DNA of 37,317 nt from Methylococcales bacterium (GCA_009692395.1 SHZG01000004.1:1-37317), one strand, 5' to 3'; counted from the stretch's first letter, positions 16,915 to 26,130 are shown. Notes: generated by a model from the letters alone, not told the origin. A program made the numbers and translations.

Positions 16915-17203
16915 TTTTTGAGTTGATTAAAGTGGGGGTATAAAAAAGCAGGACAACAAGTTGACTAGTTTACAACAATTTGCGAGGCGTTCAGTAATTG
17001 ACAACGCCCAGCAGAATATCTGAAATCATAAAACCGTATCAAACACGTGCTGCACGGATTTTTTAGCCAGTTATCTGCCCATAATGGTGCAAAAATCATC
17101 TTTATTACAGCAATAATGACCCGCTTAGTAGATTTATGCTTGAATTACACTACTATTGGCATTATGTTAGTGTCATATAACATATTTTTGTGTAGCAGTG
17201 ACT
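16915..17203. other. Divergent pip-clpS intergenic region
   Basis: It should hold promoters for both genes. On the + strand TTGACA (16998-17003) is followed after 17 bases by TGAAAT, a weak -10, about 180 bases before clpS. TTGAAT (17134-17139) with a poor TATGTT -10 is nearer. Neither is convincing. No ORF or RNA gene is seen. Confidence 0.3.
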
Positions 17204-17527
17204 ATGTCTGATTTTGATCCACTTGATGATAACAGCGATGATTTAACCTTTAAAGATGCTAAGCCAACGCTACAAAGACCACCTTTATATAAAGTGATTT
17301 TGTTAAACGATGATTTTACGCCCATGGATTTTGTCATTGAAATTCTAATGGGTTTTTTTGCCATGCCTGAGGATAAAGCGACACAGGTTATGCTACAAAT
17401 ACATACACAAGGAGTCGGGGTATGCGGTACATATACTAAAGATGTAGCAGACACTAAAGTGGTTATAGTCAACGAATATTCGCACGAGCATCAGCATCCT
17501 CTGTTGTGCGCGATGGAAGAAGTATAG
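17204..17527 (+). CDS. clpS: ATP-dependent Clp protease adaptor ClpS
   Basis: Adaptor that binds N-degron substrates and hands them to ClpA of ClpAP. The conserved core is [16 protein letters not shown] (typically NDDYTPMEFV), and the bulky-residue pocket region and C-terminal EEV are present. An acidic, disordered N-terminus (about residues 1-35) is expected, as it inserts into the ClpA pore. The track begins at a GTG at 17198; I take the ATG two codons on, giving 107 residues. No strong ribosome binding site is visible. It stops with TAG 12 bases before clpA, the standard clpS-clpA operon. Confidence 0.95.
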   Translation: MSDFDPLDDNSDDLTFKDAKPTLQRPPLYKVILLNDDFTPMDFVIEILMGFFAMPEDKATQVMLQIHTQGVGVCGTYTKDVADTKVVIVNEYSHEHQHPLLCAMEEV

Positions 17528-17539
17528 AGTGGAGCATTT

Positions 17540-19801
17540 ATGTTAAGTAAAGAACTTGAAGTGACCTTAAACACCGCTTTTAAAAATGCGCGTGATAAAC
17601 GACACGAATTTATCACGGTAGAGCATTTGTTATTGGCATTGCTAGATAACGCGGCGGCTGAAACCATTATGAATGCGTGTGCGTGTAACATTAAAATGTT
17701 ACGCGGGCAGTTGACGCAATTTATTGACGAGACTATTTCCTATATTCCCGACGGTGTGCAACGGGAAACGCAGCCTACTTTAGGGTTTCAACGCGTATTA
17801 CAACGCGCTGTGTTTCATGTGCAGGCTTCTGATAAAAAGGAAGTGACAGGCGCGAGTTTATTTGTCGCCCTGTTCAGTGAGCAGGATTCTCATGCTGTTT
17901 ATTTGCTTAACAAACAAGATATAACACGCCTTGATGTGGTTAACTTTTTAGCGCATGGCACAACAAAAGCCGAGCAAGACCCTGATGCAGATGCGCGTGG
18001 CGCAGAGTCTGGGCACGCGGATGCAGAAAATTCAGGGAGTGACTTAGAAAAATACACCACTAATCTGAATGAAGAAGCACGGCAAGGTCGAATTGACCCG
18101 TTAATTGGTCGAGATTTAGAAGTTGAGCGCACCATTCAAACACTGTGCCGCCGCCGTAAAAATAACCCGTTATTAGTGGGTGAAGCGGGTGTGGGTAAAA
18201 CTGCTATTGCAGAAGGCCTAGCAAAAAGAATTGTCGAAGGCGATGTCCCTGAAATCCTGAAAAATAGTGTGATTTATTCGCTGGATTTAGGCGCGTTAGT
18301 CGCAGGCACTAAATACCGTGGCGACTTTGAAAAACGTCTAAAATCCTTAGTGACTAATCTAAAAAAAGAACCCGATTCGATTTTATTTATCGACGAAATT
18401 CATACCATTATTGGTGCAGGTTCAGCGTCAGGCGGTGTGATGGATGCATCCAATCTAATCAAACCCGTATTAGCCTCTGGGCAATTACGTTGTATCGGTT
18501 CAACCACTTATCAAGAATATCGTGGTATTTTTGAAAAAGACCACGCCTTAGCGCGTCGTTTTCAAAAAGTGGATGTGCTAGAGCCGTCTGTTGAAGATAC
18601 CATTTTGATTTTAAAAGGCTTAAAAACTCGTTTTGAACAACATCACGATGTTAAATACTCACCCGAAGCCTTACGCTTAGCCGCTGAATTATCTGATCGA
18701 TATATCACTGATAGGCATTTGCCTGACAAAGCCATTGATGTAATTGATGAGGCGGGCGCGAAACAACGCATGGCTTCCGAAGCCACCCGAAAACAGCTTA
18801 TTGAAGCCATTGATATAGAAGAAATCGTCTCTAAAATCGCTAGAGTTCCCGCTAAATCGGTATCCTCTAACGACATCGACAAATTAAGCAACTTAGAGAA
18901 AAATCTAAAAATGCTGGTGTTTGGTCAAGACGAAGCCATTTCTGCGTTAGCTTCAGCCATTAAATTATCCCGCGCTGGACTGCGAGATTCACAAAAAACC
19001 ATCGGTTCATTTATTTTTGCAGGCCCTACAGGCGTTGGCAAAACCGAAGTGACGCGTCAATTAGCAAAAGTGTTAGGCGTAGAATTAATTCGTTTTGATA
19101 TGTCCGAATACATGGAGCGGCATACCGTTTCACGACTCATCGGCGCACCCCCAGGTTATGTCGGTTTCGATCAGGGCGGTTTATTAACTGAACAAGTCAC
19201 TAAACATCCGCACGCCGTTTTATTATTAGACGAACTGGAAAAAGCCCATCCTGATATTTTTAACTTGCTACTGCAAGTCATGGATCATGGCTCTTTAACC
19301 GACAATAATGGACGCAAAGCTGATTTTCGTAACATTATTTTAGTGATGACGACCAACGCAGGCGCAGAAGAAGGCAGTCGCGCCTCCATTGGCTTTACCT
19401 CTCAAGACCACGCCACTGACAGCTTAAAAGTCATTGAAAAAGGCTTTTCTCCTGAATTCCGAAACCGTTTAGATGCCATTATTCAATTCAAACCATTGGA
19501 TCTTGCTATTGTGGGGTATGTAGTCGATAAATTCATTTTTGAATTAGAAGCACTGCTAAGCGATAAACAAGTCACCCTTTCTTTAGATACCGAAGCCCGT
19601 TTATGGTTAGCTGAACACGGCTGCGACCCAAAAATGGGTGCTAGACCGATGGCGCGATTAATCCAAGAGAAAATTAAAAAACCTCTGGCTAATGACTTGC
19701 TATTTGGCAAACTCGCGCACGGCGGTCATGTAAGAATTTATGTGGAAAATAAAGAATTGGCTTTTGCTATAGCAAGCAAAGAATTGATTGTTTCTGAATA
19801 A
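17540..19801 (+). CDS. clpA: ATP-dependent Clp protease ATP-binding subunit ClpA
   Basis: AAA+ unfoldase that partners ClpP. An N-domain of two repeats (about residues 1-145, which docks ClpS) is followed by an acidic linker, AAA-1 with Walker A GEAGVGKT (about 214-221) and Walker [10 protein letters not shown], and AAA-2 with Walker [10 protein letters not shown] (about 495) and Walker [15 protein letters not shown] ClpP-docking IGF loop is replaced by or contained in RASIGFTSQ. There is no ClpB-type coiled-coil middle domain. Length 753 is standard. It follows clpS, and infA lies convergently beyond, the usual clpS-clpA-infA neighbourhood. Confidence 0.96.
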   Translation: MLSKELEVTLNTAFKNARDKRHEFITVEHLLLALLDNAAAETIMNACACNIKMLRGQLTQFIDETISYIPDGVQRETQPTLGFQRVLQRAVFHVQASDKKEVTGASLFVALFSEQDSHAVYLLNKQDITRLDVVNFLAHGTTKAEQDPDADARGAESGHADAENSGSDLEKYTTNLNEEARQGRIDPLIGRDLEVERTIQTLCRRRKNNPLLVGEAGVGKTAIAEGLAKRIVEGDVPEILKNSVIYSLDLGALVAGTKYRGDFEKRLKSLVTNLKKEPDSILFIDEIHTIIGAGSASGGVMDASNLIKPVLASGQLRCIGSTTYQEYRGIFEKDHALARRFQKVDVLEPSVEDTILILKGLKTRFEQHHDVKYSPEALRLAAELSDRYITDRHLPDKAIDVIDEAGAKQRMASEATRKQLIEAIDIEEIVSKIARVPAKSVSSNDIDKLSNLEKNLKMLVFGQDEAISALASAIKLSRAGLRDSQKTIGSFIFAGPTGVGKTEVTRQLAKVLGVELIRFDMSEYMERHTVSRLIGAPPGYVGFDQGGLLTEQVTKHPHAVLLLDELEKAHPDIFNLLLQVMDHGSLTDNNGRKADFRNIILVMTTNAGAEEGSRASIGFTSQDHATDSLKVIEKGFSPEFRNRLDAIIQFKPLDLAIVGYVVDKFIFELEALLSDKQVTLSLDTEARLWLAEHGCDPKMGARPMARLIQEKIKKPLANDLLFGKLAHGGHVRIYVENKELAFAIASKELIVSE

Positions 19802-19816
19802 ATACTAGAACGTTCA

Positions 19817-19848
19817 CGTTAATTCCATCCATTAAGGTGGAATTAACG
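19817..19848. terminator. Hairpin between clpA and infA
   Basis: CGTTAATTCCA (19817-19827) pairs perfectly with TGGAATTAACG (19838-19848), extended by T-G and C-G pairs. The right arm covers the infA stop codon. No T-run follows on either strand, so it may act as a weak convergent terminator or protect 3' ends. Confidence 0.5.
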
Positions 19849-20061
19849 CATACGGAAAGTGATACGACCTTTAGATAAATCGTAGGGTGTCATTTCAACT
19901 TTAACGCTGTCACCTGTCAAAATACGAATGTAATGTTTACGCATTTTTCCTGAGATATGTGCAGTAACAATATGCCCATTCTCCAGTTGTACGCGAAACA
20001 TAGTATTAGGAAGGGTATCAATTACCTTACCTTCCATTTCAATTTGGTCTTCTTTGGCCAT
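19843..20061 (-). CDS. infA: Translation initiation factor IF-1
   Basis: S1-like OB-fold protein that binds the 30S A-site during initiation. The preferred start gives [19 protein letters not shown], the classic IF-1 N-terminus, and a 72-residue product ending ITFRMR. The core [30 protein letters not shown] is nearly invariant. The track ORF opens five codons upstream at MDYTQ, which is not part of the family. The stop lies within a hairpin shared with the clpA 3' end. Confidence 0.97.
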   Translation of the reverse strand: MAKEDQIEMEGKVIDTLPNTMFRVQLENGHIVTAHISGKMRKHYIRILTGDSVKVEMTPYDLSKGRITFRMR

Positions 20062-20145
20062 TTGTGTGTAATCCAAGCAATTAAAAGTACCGATGATACC
20101 ACAAGCCTGATTTTAACAACAGAAGCGTATCATTTGAGTTTGACC

Positions 20146-21168
20146 TCAACGACTCAAAAACATAGCATCACCGTAACTAAAAAAGCGATAAGATTGTTCA
20201 ATCGCGTGCTGATACGCCGCCATAATGGGCTGATAACCCGCAAATGCAGACACCAACATTAATAAAGTTGACTCGGGTAAATGAAAGTTAGTTAGCAAAG
20301 CATCGACTGATTTAAATTCATAGCTAGGCGTGATAAATAAATCCGTATCGCCACAACCTGCTGTGAGCTGCCCGCTTTTAGAGGCAGATTCTAACGCTCT
20401 CACTGCGGTTGTACCGATGGCAATCACGCGTCCGCCACGCTCTCTTGTTTGCTGAACTGCATCAACAGTTGCCGCTGACACCGCAAAATATTCTTTGTGC
20501 ATTAAATGATCAGCCAAATTTTCTGCCCTTACAGGTTGAAAAGTGCCGCTACCAACGTGTAACGTCACAAACGCAGTGTGTATGCCTTTGGTGTTAATTT
20601 TTTCCAGTAATGCTTCATCAAAATGTAAACCAGCAGTCGGTGCAGCCACTGCTCCCGCTGTTTTAGCAAACACGGTTTGATAACGGGTTAAATCAGATTC
20701 ATCATCGGCTCGGGTAATATAAGGCGGCAAGGGAATATGCCCAATTTGCTCTAATAAACTCAGTAAACTACTTTCACCTTTAAATGCTAATTTAAATAAA
20801 TCATCTTCCCTGCCCTGTACTTCACAGCAATGCCCATTATCCAAGTCAATCAATGCGCCTTCTTTGGGTGATTTGCTGGCTCTAACGTGGGCTATCGCGT
20901 TATGCTCATCGAGTATGCGTTCAATTAAAATTTCAACTTTACCTCCGCTGAGTTTTTTACCAAATAACCGTGCAGGTATTACTTTAGTATCATTAAGAAC
21001 TAACAAATCATCCTTATTGATTAAATCAATAAAATTGGTAAATTGTCTGTCTACTATGTGCCCAGACTCTCGATTCATACACAATAAACGACTCGCATCG
21101 CGGTTTGGTAAGGGTTTTTGCGCAATTAACGCTTCGGGTAACACATAGTTAAAATCACTTTTTTTCAT
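20146..21168 (-). CDS. queA: S-adenosylmethionine:tRNA ribosyltransferase-isomerase QueA
   Basis: Transfers and isomerises the ribose of SAM onto 7-aminomethyl-7-deazaguanine in tRNA, giving epoxyqueuosine. Family motifs are [13 protein letters not shown] at the N-terminus, [54 protein letters not shown] and [19 protein letters not shown]. Length 340 is standard. tgt and yajC, frequent downstream partners, are not here; the neighbour on the 3' side is infA, and the start lies about 80 bases from the divergent tRNA-Leu gene. Confidence 0.95.
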   Translation of the reverse strand: MKKSDFNYVLPEALIAQKPLPNRDASRLLCMNRESGHIVDRQFTNFIDLINKDDLLVLNDTKVIPARLFGKKLSGGKVEILIERILDEHNAIAHVRASKSPKEGALIDLDNGHCCEVQGREDDLFKLAFKGESSLLSLLEQIGHIPLPPYITRADDESDLTRYQTVFAKTAGAVAAPTAGLHFDEALLEKINTKGIHTAFVTLHVGSGTFQPVRAENLADHLMHKEYFAVSAATVDAVQQTRERGGRVIAIGTTAVRALESASKSGQLTAGCGDTDLFITPSYEFKSVDALLTNFHLPESTLLMLVSAFAGYQPIMAAYQHAIEQSYRFFSYGDAMFLSR

Positions 21169-21230
21169 AGTTTAGGTTCAAATTAAGCAGTTATTTTAAA
21201 AATAGACTAGCATTTTTAAGATGCTTTGCC

Positions 21231-21236
21231 TATAAT
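21231..21236 (+). promoter_or_regulatory. -10 element of the tRNA-Leu promoter
   Basis: A perfect TATAAT lies 11 bases before the mature 5' end of the tRNA, the right distance for a stable RNA promoter with a short leader. The -35 region is weak (TAGCAT at 17 bp). Confidence 0.6.
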
Positions 21237-21247
21237 GTCCGTTCTGT

Positions 21248-21334
21248 GCCGGGATGGCGGAACTGGTAGACGCGCCGGATTCAAAATCCGGTGATGGTGA
21301 CATCGTGCCGGTTCGATTCCGGCTCTCGGTACCA
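21248..21334 (+). tRNA. tRNA-Leu (anticodon CAA)
   Basis: The 87-base sequence folds as a class II tRNA. The acceptor arm GCCGGGA pairs with TCTCGGT (two G-U pairs). The anticodon stem CCGGA/TCCGG encloses TTCAAAA, so the anticodon is CAA, decoding UUG. A long variable arm (GGTGATGGTGACATC) marks it as Leu type. The T-arm carries GGTTCGATTCC, and CCA is encoded. It stands alone, with its own promoter and terminator. Confidence 0.96.
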
Positions 21335-21345
21335 AGAATAAAAAT

Positions 21346-21373
21346 AGGGATTACCATGTAATCCCTTTTTTTT
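21346..21373 (+). terminator. Intrinsic terminator of tRNA-Leu
   Basis: GGGATTAC pairs with GTAATCCC around a CAT loop, followed by eight T residues (21366-21373), 12 bases after the tRNA 3' end. A textbook rho-independent terminator. Confidence 0.95.
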
Positions 21374-21491
21374 GCTCAAAATTTGCCGTCATAACCCTAT
21401 ACATACAGCATTATTCATATCAGATTTCCCCTGCTGACTTTAAGCGGCTCGCATTCGCAACATTAACTGACGTACTCACCAACAAAAATTT

Positions 21492-22214
21492 ATGACTGAT
21501 TTATTTAATACATGGGGAAACTTTTTTTTCCATACCCGCAATTACCTATTTCCTGCCTTTATTTTAATACTGCTACTTATATGGCCGCCTGTCGCGTTAA
21601 CTGATGCTGCAAGTTGTTTTGTCATGACAGCGGGTTTATTAATAGTTACTTTAGGACAGATATTTCGTATTACTACTATTGGCTTAGATTACATCGTGCG
21701 CGGTGGACGCAATAGACGTATTTATGCCGAAGACTTAGTCACAGGTGGTCTGTTTTCCCATTGTAGAAATCCGTTATATGTTGGCAATCTTCTGATTGCG
21801 ATTGGTTATTTATTTGTTGCAGGTAACTGGGGCAGTATTATTGTCGGCTCATTGTCTTTTTTGGCGATTTATCGCTTAATCGTTCACAGTGAAGAAACGT
21901 TTTTAGGTGAAAAGTTTGGTCAAGCCTACGCTGATTTTTGTAACGATGTGCCGCGCTGGATACCTAACCTGACAGGTTTTTCAGACACGGTCAAAGGCTA
22001 CCAATTCGATTGGCCTGCGGTTGCGGTTAAAGATGGCGGTACTATCTTTATGTCCGTCATGGTGCCTGTGGGTTTAATCGCGTGGAAACTGAATTTAGCC
22101 AATCAATTGAGCAACTACCAAACTGTGTTAATCATCATCACTGTCATTATGGTGTGTGCTTTCTTAACCATGCGGTTTTTGAAAAAATCAGGTCGCTTAA
22201 AATCCATGCGCTAA
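21492..22214 (+). CDS. ICMT/PEMT-like membrane methyltransferase
   Basis: A membrane protein of 240 residues with about six hydrophobic segments. GLFSHCRNPLYVGN (about 84-97) corresponds to the RHPxYxG motif, and HSEETFLGEKFGQAYADFCNDVPRW to the E-E-x-x-L-x-x-x-F-G-x-x-Y motif, of isoprenylcysteine carboxyl methyltransferase and phospholipid methyltransferase relatives. Such enzymes use SAM on lipid or membrane substrates; the bacterial substrate here is unknown. The C-terminal half (about 165-240) adds a DWPAVAVKDGG segment and two further helices beyond the shorter ICMT core. Its gene is 94 bases before a propeller-type gene and then waaF on the same strand, so a role in envelope lipid or LPS modification is a guess. 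Confidence 0.75.
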   Translation: MTDLFNTWGNFFFHTRNYLFPAFILILLLIWPPVALTDAASCFVMTAGLLIVTLGQIFRITTIGLDYIVRGGRNRRIYAEDLVTGGLFSHCRNPLYVGNLLIAIGYLFVAGNWGSIIVGSLSFLAIYRLIVHSEETFLGEKFGQAYADFCNDVPRWIPNLTGFSDTVKGYQFDWPAVAVKDGGTIFMSVMVPVGLIAWKLNLANQLSNYQTVLIIITVIMVCAFLTMRFLKKSGRLKSMR

Positions 22215-22232
22215 ATCATCACCGTAGGTCTG

Positions 22233-22263
22233 GTTAGCTGTGAGCTTGTCGAACAGCGTAACC
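22233..22263. repeat. REP-like palindrome (single unit)
   Basis: GGTTAGCTGT and ACAGCGTAACC pair with one bulged base around GAGCTTGTCG. The core TGAGCTTGTCGAA is shared with the REP-like element at 13168. The track ORF start at 22240 falls within this repeat, which is one reason for preferring the later start at 22309. Confidence 0.6.
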
Positions 22264-22308
22264 CGACACTTCCTCCGATTTTACTTACAACACAACCGAG
22301 CAAACAGC

Positions 22309-23301
22309 ATGAAATTCGTCGTCTCCTACCCGCAAACCAACTGGGATTATGTCAAGTTTAGATTAAACCGCATCATTCGTGGCAAAGATAAATCCAACGA
22401 TGTATTCAGAGGTTTACCTGGTGGCAAACTGGAATTATTTGAACATAACGGCGAACTAGGTGGCATTACATCACTGGGTGAAATTTATCCTATTAAACCG
22501 TTTGGAATGCAGTATGTCGCAGGTGAAGGTTTATATTTCATTACAGGTTTACCGTGTAGTGAAGAAAGTGTTTCAGGTGATGAACACATTGCCCGCATGA
22601 ATGATAATGGCGAGATTGATTTAGAAATTCGCAGCCCATTACTCACCCAAGTGCGCTCACTGCGCCGCACTGAAAACGGTTTAATGGTCACTGCCAGCGG
22701 TGTCGATGCCATTTTAGAATTTGATTTATCTGGTGCATTAATCTGGTCATGGTGGGCAACTGAACACGGTTACGATCAAGCCTACGGTGGTAGCGGTACA
22801 CGCGTGATTGATAAAACTATAGATCATCGCCTAAAAAATTACCCCGGCCGTTTGCAAACCACACACATGAATTCGGCGATTGTTGACCCTTACGATTCAT
22901 CAAAAGTGCTGACGATTTTATTTTATCAAGGCAAAGTCGCGCGTATTGATAGAAACACCTTAGCGCATGAAATTGTTATCAGTGATTTAAACGGCGCACA
23001 TCATATCCACCCCCATTCAGGCGGTTATATGCTGTCCAACTCGCGCCAAGGGGAAGTATTATTATTCGATAAAGACTTCAATTTGACTGAGCGCATTGCA
23101 GGCACGAACCAATATTTCCCTGTGAAATGGGTACAAGATGCCATTGAAACCCCGTTCAGCACGCACCTTATCGCCGATTGCAATACCTTTAAATTGCGGG
23201 AACGCGACAGAACTGGCAACGAAAAAAGCCATAACACCAAAATGCCTAATCGCGTGTTCCAAATTGAACCTGTCGCAGACAGCTTCAACTTTAAAAAATA
23301 A
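22309..23301 (+). CDS. Probable beta-propeller protein, arylsulfotransferase/NHL-like
   Basis: Not firmly recognised. From the ATG at 22309 the protein has 330 residues, no signal peptide and no membrane segment. It shows repeated short beta-strand patterns typical of propeller blades: KPFGMQYVAGEGLYFITG, RSLRRTENGLMVTASGVDAILEFDL, HPHSGGYMLSNSRQGEVLLFD. The WSWWATEHGYDQ and TTHMNSAIVD segments recall bacterial arylsulfotransferase (ASST)-like propellers, in which histidines are catalytic, but I cannot confirm a catalytic set. It is followed after 14 bases by waaF, so probably co-transcribed. The track start at 22240 lies in a repeat. Alternatives are a sugar-sensing or lactonase-like propeller. 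Confidence 0.6.
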   Translation: MKFVVSYPQTNWDYVKFRLNRIIRGKDKSNDVFRGLPGGKLELFEHNGELGGITSLGEIYPIKPFGMQYVAGEGLYFITGLPCSEESVSGDEHIARMNDNGEIDLEIRSPLLTQVRSLRRTENGLMVTASGVDAILEFDLSGALIWSWWATEHGYDQAYGGSGTRVIDKTIDHRLKNYPGRLQTTHMNSAIVDPYDSSKVLTILFYQGKVARIDRNTLAHEIVISDLNGAHHIHPHSGGYMLSNSRQGEVLLFDKDFNLTERIAGTNQYFPVKWVQDAIETPFSTHLIADCNTFKLRERDRTGNEKSHNTKMPNRVFQIEPVADSFNFKK

Positions 23302-23315
23302 CACTCGGCTGTAAC

Positions 23316-24320
23316 GTGCGTATTTTAATTGTCGGAGCTTCTTGGGTGGGTGATATGGTTATGGCACAAAGCCTGTTTATCACCCTGAAGCAACAACACC
23401 CAGACTGCCAGATTGATGTCCTTGCTCCACCGTGGACACTGGCATTATTGGCACAGATGCCCGAAGTGTCTTTGGCAATTGAAATGCCATCGGTGCGTAA
23501 TAAACTGGGCTTAATGATGCGTATCAAGCTGGGTAGACAGTTACGCGACCATCATTATGACCAAGCAATTTTACTGCCCAACACTTGGAAATCGGCATTA
23601 ACGCCATTTTTTGCTAACATTCCCGTCAGAACAGGTTATGTGGGTGAATGTCGTTGGGGTTTGCTCAACGATGTGCGCCGTTTGGATAAAACCATCTTAA
23701 CCAAAACCGTACAACGTTTTGTCGCGCTTGCTTTGCCTGCAACGTTTCAAGGTGTACCCGACTGCCCTGCCCCTGTCTTTAATATCAATTCAGAACACCA
23801 GCAACAACTCATTACAAAATACGCGCTACCCACAGACCGAAAAATTTTAGCCCTGTGTGCAGGTGCAGAATACGGCGAAGCCAAACGCTGGCCTGTCACC
23901 CATTACGCCGCCGTAGCCCGACAAAAAATCAGCGAAGGTTGGCAAGTCTGGTTGTTAGGTTCGCCAAAAGATAAAGCGGCGGCGGCTGATATTAATCGCC
24001 TTGCTGGTAATGGCTGTGTCGATTTTAGCGGCAAAACCAGCATGACGGACGCAGTCGATTTATTATCGTTAGCTGATGTCGTTATCAGCAATGACTCAGG
24101 TTTAATGCACGTTGCCAGTGCCTTAAATAAAAATCTCATTGCCATTTATGGCTCTTCTGATCCCAACTTCACTCCACCTTTAAGCAACAAAGCCAACATC
24201 ATTTATTTAGGCTTACCTTGCTCTCCGTGTTTTAAACGTGACTGCCCATTAGGGCATACCCGCTGTTTAACAGAGATAAGTGCAGAGTATGTTTTATCTC
24301 ATATAGCCAAAGCACAATAA
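23316..24320 (+). CDS. waaF: ADP-heptose:LPS heptosyltransferase II
   Basis: GT9-family enzyme that adds the second heptose to the LPS inner core on the cytoplasmic face of the inner membrane. Start is GTG, with product MRILIVGASWVGDMVMAQSL, the family N-terminus. Further matches to WaaF are VLAPPWTLALLAQMPEV, LLPNTWKSALTPFFANIP, LLNDVR, CAGAEYGEAKRWP (donor site), and NDSGLMHVASAL...YGSSDPNFTPPLS. Length 334 is close to E. coli WaaF (348). A Cys-rich C-terminal segment (CSPCFKRDCPLGHTRC) is present, as in several non-enteric heptosyltransferases. It ends the cluster that starts at the ICMT-like gene. Confidence 0.93.
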   Translation: MRILIVGASWVGDMVMAQSLFITLKQQHPDCQIDVLAPPWTLALLAQMPEVSLAIEMPSVRNKLGLMMRIKLGRQLRDHHYDQAILLPNTWKSALTPFFANIPVRTGYVGECRWGLLNDVRRLDKTILTKTVQRFVALALPATFQGVPDCPAPVFNINSEHQQQLITKYALPTDRKILALCAGAEYGEAKRWPVTHYAAVARQKISEGWQVWLLGSPKDKAAAADINRLAGNGCVDFSGKTSMTDAVDLLSLADVVISNDSGLMHVASALNKNLIAIYGSSDPNFTPPLSNKANIIYLGLPCSPCFKRDCPLGHTRCLTEISAEYVLSHIAKAQ

Positions 24321-24326
24321 AATGAT

Positions 24327-24351
24327 GTAGGTGCGACAAATTCGCACCTAC
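24327..24351. repeat. Perfect palindrome after waaF
   Basis: GTAGGTGCGA and TCGCACCTAC form a 10-bp perfect stem with loop CAAAT, seven bases after the waaF stop. No T-run follows. It resembles the palindrome at 33140 (GGTGCAGAT..ATCTGCACC) in its GGTGC/GCACC arms. It could help end the waaF mRNA. Confidence 0.7.
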
Positions 24352-24354
24352 AAA

Positions 24355-24385
24355 ATTTTCGTGGACAATGCGTAACATCGGTTTT
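24355..24385. repeat. Partial copy of the CGTGGAC...GCGTAACATC repeat
   Basis: TTTCGTGGACAATGCGTAACATCGG matches the right end of the MITE-like element at 26072-26108 (TTTCGTGGAC...TGCGTAACATCAG) with an internal gap. It seems a truncated or solo end. Confidence 0.5.
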
Positions 24386-24398
24386 TAAAATCAAGGAT

Positions 24399-24407
24399 TG
24401 CTATAAT
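24399..24407 (+). promoter_or_regulatory. Extended -10 promoter of the yajR-like gene
   Basis: TGCTATAAT is a consensus extended -10. No good -35 hexamer is present, which an extended -10 can tolerate. The surrounding 16-mer GCTATAATGAACCCCT also occurs upstream of mtaB. Confidence 0.55.
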
Positions 24408-24468
24408 GAACCCCTCAGCGTTTATCGTTACACGCTCAATATAAAATCCTAGATAGGAGGAATCGGTT

Positions 24469-25857
24469 TTGACCAACGTGCAAGATATTACCAGCCCGAT
24501 GAGTACATCGGAAAAACGCGCAGTCGCTTCATTAGCCAGTATTTACGCTTTGCGAATGCTGGGGCTATTTATGATATTACCCGTGTTATCGTTATTTTCA
24601 GAACAGCTTGAAGGCTCAACTCCAGCGTTAATTGGCTTAGCAATGGGCATTTATGGTTTGCCTCAGGTGTTATTGCAAATGCCTTTTGGACTGCTATCGG
24701 ATCGCTTTGGTCGCAAAAAAATTATTCTTATCGGTTTATTGTTGTTTTTTATTGGTAGCGTGATTGCCGCTTTTTCGACCACAATTTATGGCGTGATAGC
24801 GGGGCGGGCTTTTCAAGGTGCGGGCGCGGTTTCTGCGGTAGTGATGGCGTTAGTCGCCGATTTAACCCAAGAAGTGCATCGGACTAAAGCAATGGCGACG
24901 ATTGGTATCAGTATTGGGATGTCGTTTGGTGCGGGTATTATTGCAGGGCCTATTATTGCAAGTTTTGGTGGTGTACAAGCGGTGTTTGCTGTCACAGCGG
25001 TATTAACGGTGCTGGCGATGTTAGCGGTTATTTATATCGTGCCTAATCCAGAACATTCTAAACTGCATCGAGATGCAGAGTTTGTGCCTGAACAAGCCAT
25101 GAACGCACTAAAAAATCCTGATTTGTTGCGTTTGGATTATGGAATTTTTGTGCTGCATTTGATTTTAATGGCTATTTTTGTGGTCGTACCGTCATTAATG
25201 CGGCAAGCAGGTTTAGAAGCGGGGCATGAGTGGCAAGTTTATTTACCCGTGTTTGCAGGTTCAATGGTGGTGATGATTCCGTTTATTATTCTGGCAGAAA
25301 AAAAACGCAAAATGAAAGCGGTGTTTCTGGGTGCTGTGGGTGTTTTAGTATTAGCAGAATTAGGCTTATCGCAGTTTCATGACACACTAATCAGCATTAT
25401 CGGCTTTTTGGCAGTGTTTTTTTGCGGCTTTAATTTATTAGAAGCTACCCTGCCCTCGTTAATTTCCAAAACTGCACCCGCTGATTTAAAAGGCACAGCA
25501 ATGGGTGCGTATTCAAGCTGTCAGTTTATGGGCTTATTTCTCGGTGGTGTGCTGGGTGGTTGGTTTAATGGTCACTATGGCGTGACAGCGGTATTTTTAT
25601 TTTGTGCGGTGGTGGCGTTGAGTTGGTTTGTGGTGTCGCTGAGTATGAAACCGCCGCGTTATTTAGCCAATATGCTGATTTCTTTGGAAAATTTAAATGA
25701 GCAAGTCACTAATACCTTTGTTAGTCAATTGCTGGAGATTGTCGGTGTCGTCGAAGTGACTGTACACAATGAAGAAGCAGTGGCGTATCTTAAAGTAGAC
25801 AGTCAGTTATTAGATAAAGACCAGTTGCAAACTTTGCTTGACCATTATGCGGACTGA
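24469..25857 (+). CDS. yajR: YajR-like major facilitator transporter with C-terminal soluble domain
   Basis: Twelve-helix MFS permease plus a small cytoplasmic domain, as in E. coli YajR. Motif A is GLLSDRFGRKKI in the 2-3 loop. RMLGLFMILPVL, GRAFQGAGAVSAVVMAL, AEKKRKMKAVF and LLEATLPSLISKTAPADLKGTAMGAYSS align with YajR. The last ~65 residues (NTFVSQLLEIVGVVEVTVHNEEAVAYLKVDS) form a ferredoxin-like domain corresponding to the YAM domain. The start is TTG, supported by TAGGAGG ending eight bases before it; the next ATG is at 24499. The substrate of the family is not settled. Orthology is likely but not certain. Confidence 0.88.
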   Translation: MTNVQDITSPMSTSEKRAVASLASIYALRMLGLFMILPVLSLFSEQLEGSTPALIGLAMGIYGLPQVLLQMPFGLLSDRFGRKKIILIGLLLFFIGSVIAAFSTTIYGVIAGRAFQGAGAVSAVVMALVADLTQEVHRTKAMATIGISIGMSFGAGIIAGPIIASFGGVQAVFAVTAVLTVLAMLAVIYIVPNPEHSKLHRDAEFVPEQAMNALKNPDLLRLDYGIFVLHLILMAIFVVVPSLMRQAGLEAGHEWQVYLPVFAGSMVVMIPFIILAEKKRKMKAVFLGAVGVLVLAELGLSQFHDTLISIIGFLAVFFCGFNLLEATLPSLISKTAPADLKGTAMGAYSSCQFMGLFLGGVLGGWFNGHYGVTAVFLFCAVVALSWFVVSLSMKPPRYLANMLISLENLNEQVTNTFVSQLLEIVGVVEVTVHNEEAVAYLKVDSQLLDKDQLQTLLDHYAD

Positions 25858-26112
25858 TTAACTGGCGTTACGCATGAAAAAGAAATAGTCCACGAAAAGC
25901 ACGAAAGACACAAAAAAATCAAAATCTGTCATGAGGAGTCCAAGTCATGCCCTTTGGACTCCGAACGATGAATAGTTTAGACACCTAGTAGATACAGGTA
26001 AGTCATTTTAAAAACACGGGTTTTACTCACCACGAACAGTTACACCATGATTTTTTCGTGCTTTTCGTGTCTTTCGTGGACAAAATTTTTCTTGTGCGTA
26101 ACATCAGTGATT
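25855..26112. repeat. MITE-like element with long imperfect terminal inverted repeats
   Basis: GTCCACGAAAAGCACGAAAGACACAAAAAAATCA (25888-25921) is the near reverse complement of 26048-26081. Matching continues outward through TTACGCATGAAAAAGAAATA and ATTTTTCTTGTGCGTAA to about 25855 and 26112. The arms are about 60 bases and the core holds no ORF. Inside is a second hairpin GGAGTCCAA/TTGGACTCC (25935-25962). This fills the yajR to PAS-GGDEF-EAL gap. It looks like a non-autonomous element; no target duplication was established. Confidence 0.6.
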
Positions 26113-26130
26113 AATGAGTCTTGCTAGTTG

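Noticed and set aside
22240-22308. Upstream start for the propeller protein
   Set aside because: It begins inside a REP-like palindrome and its residues look like translated repeat.
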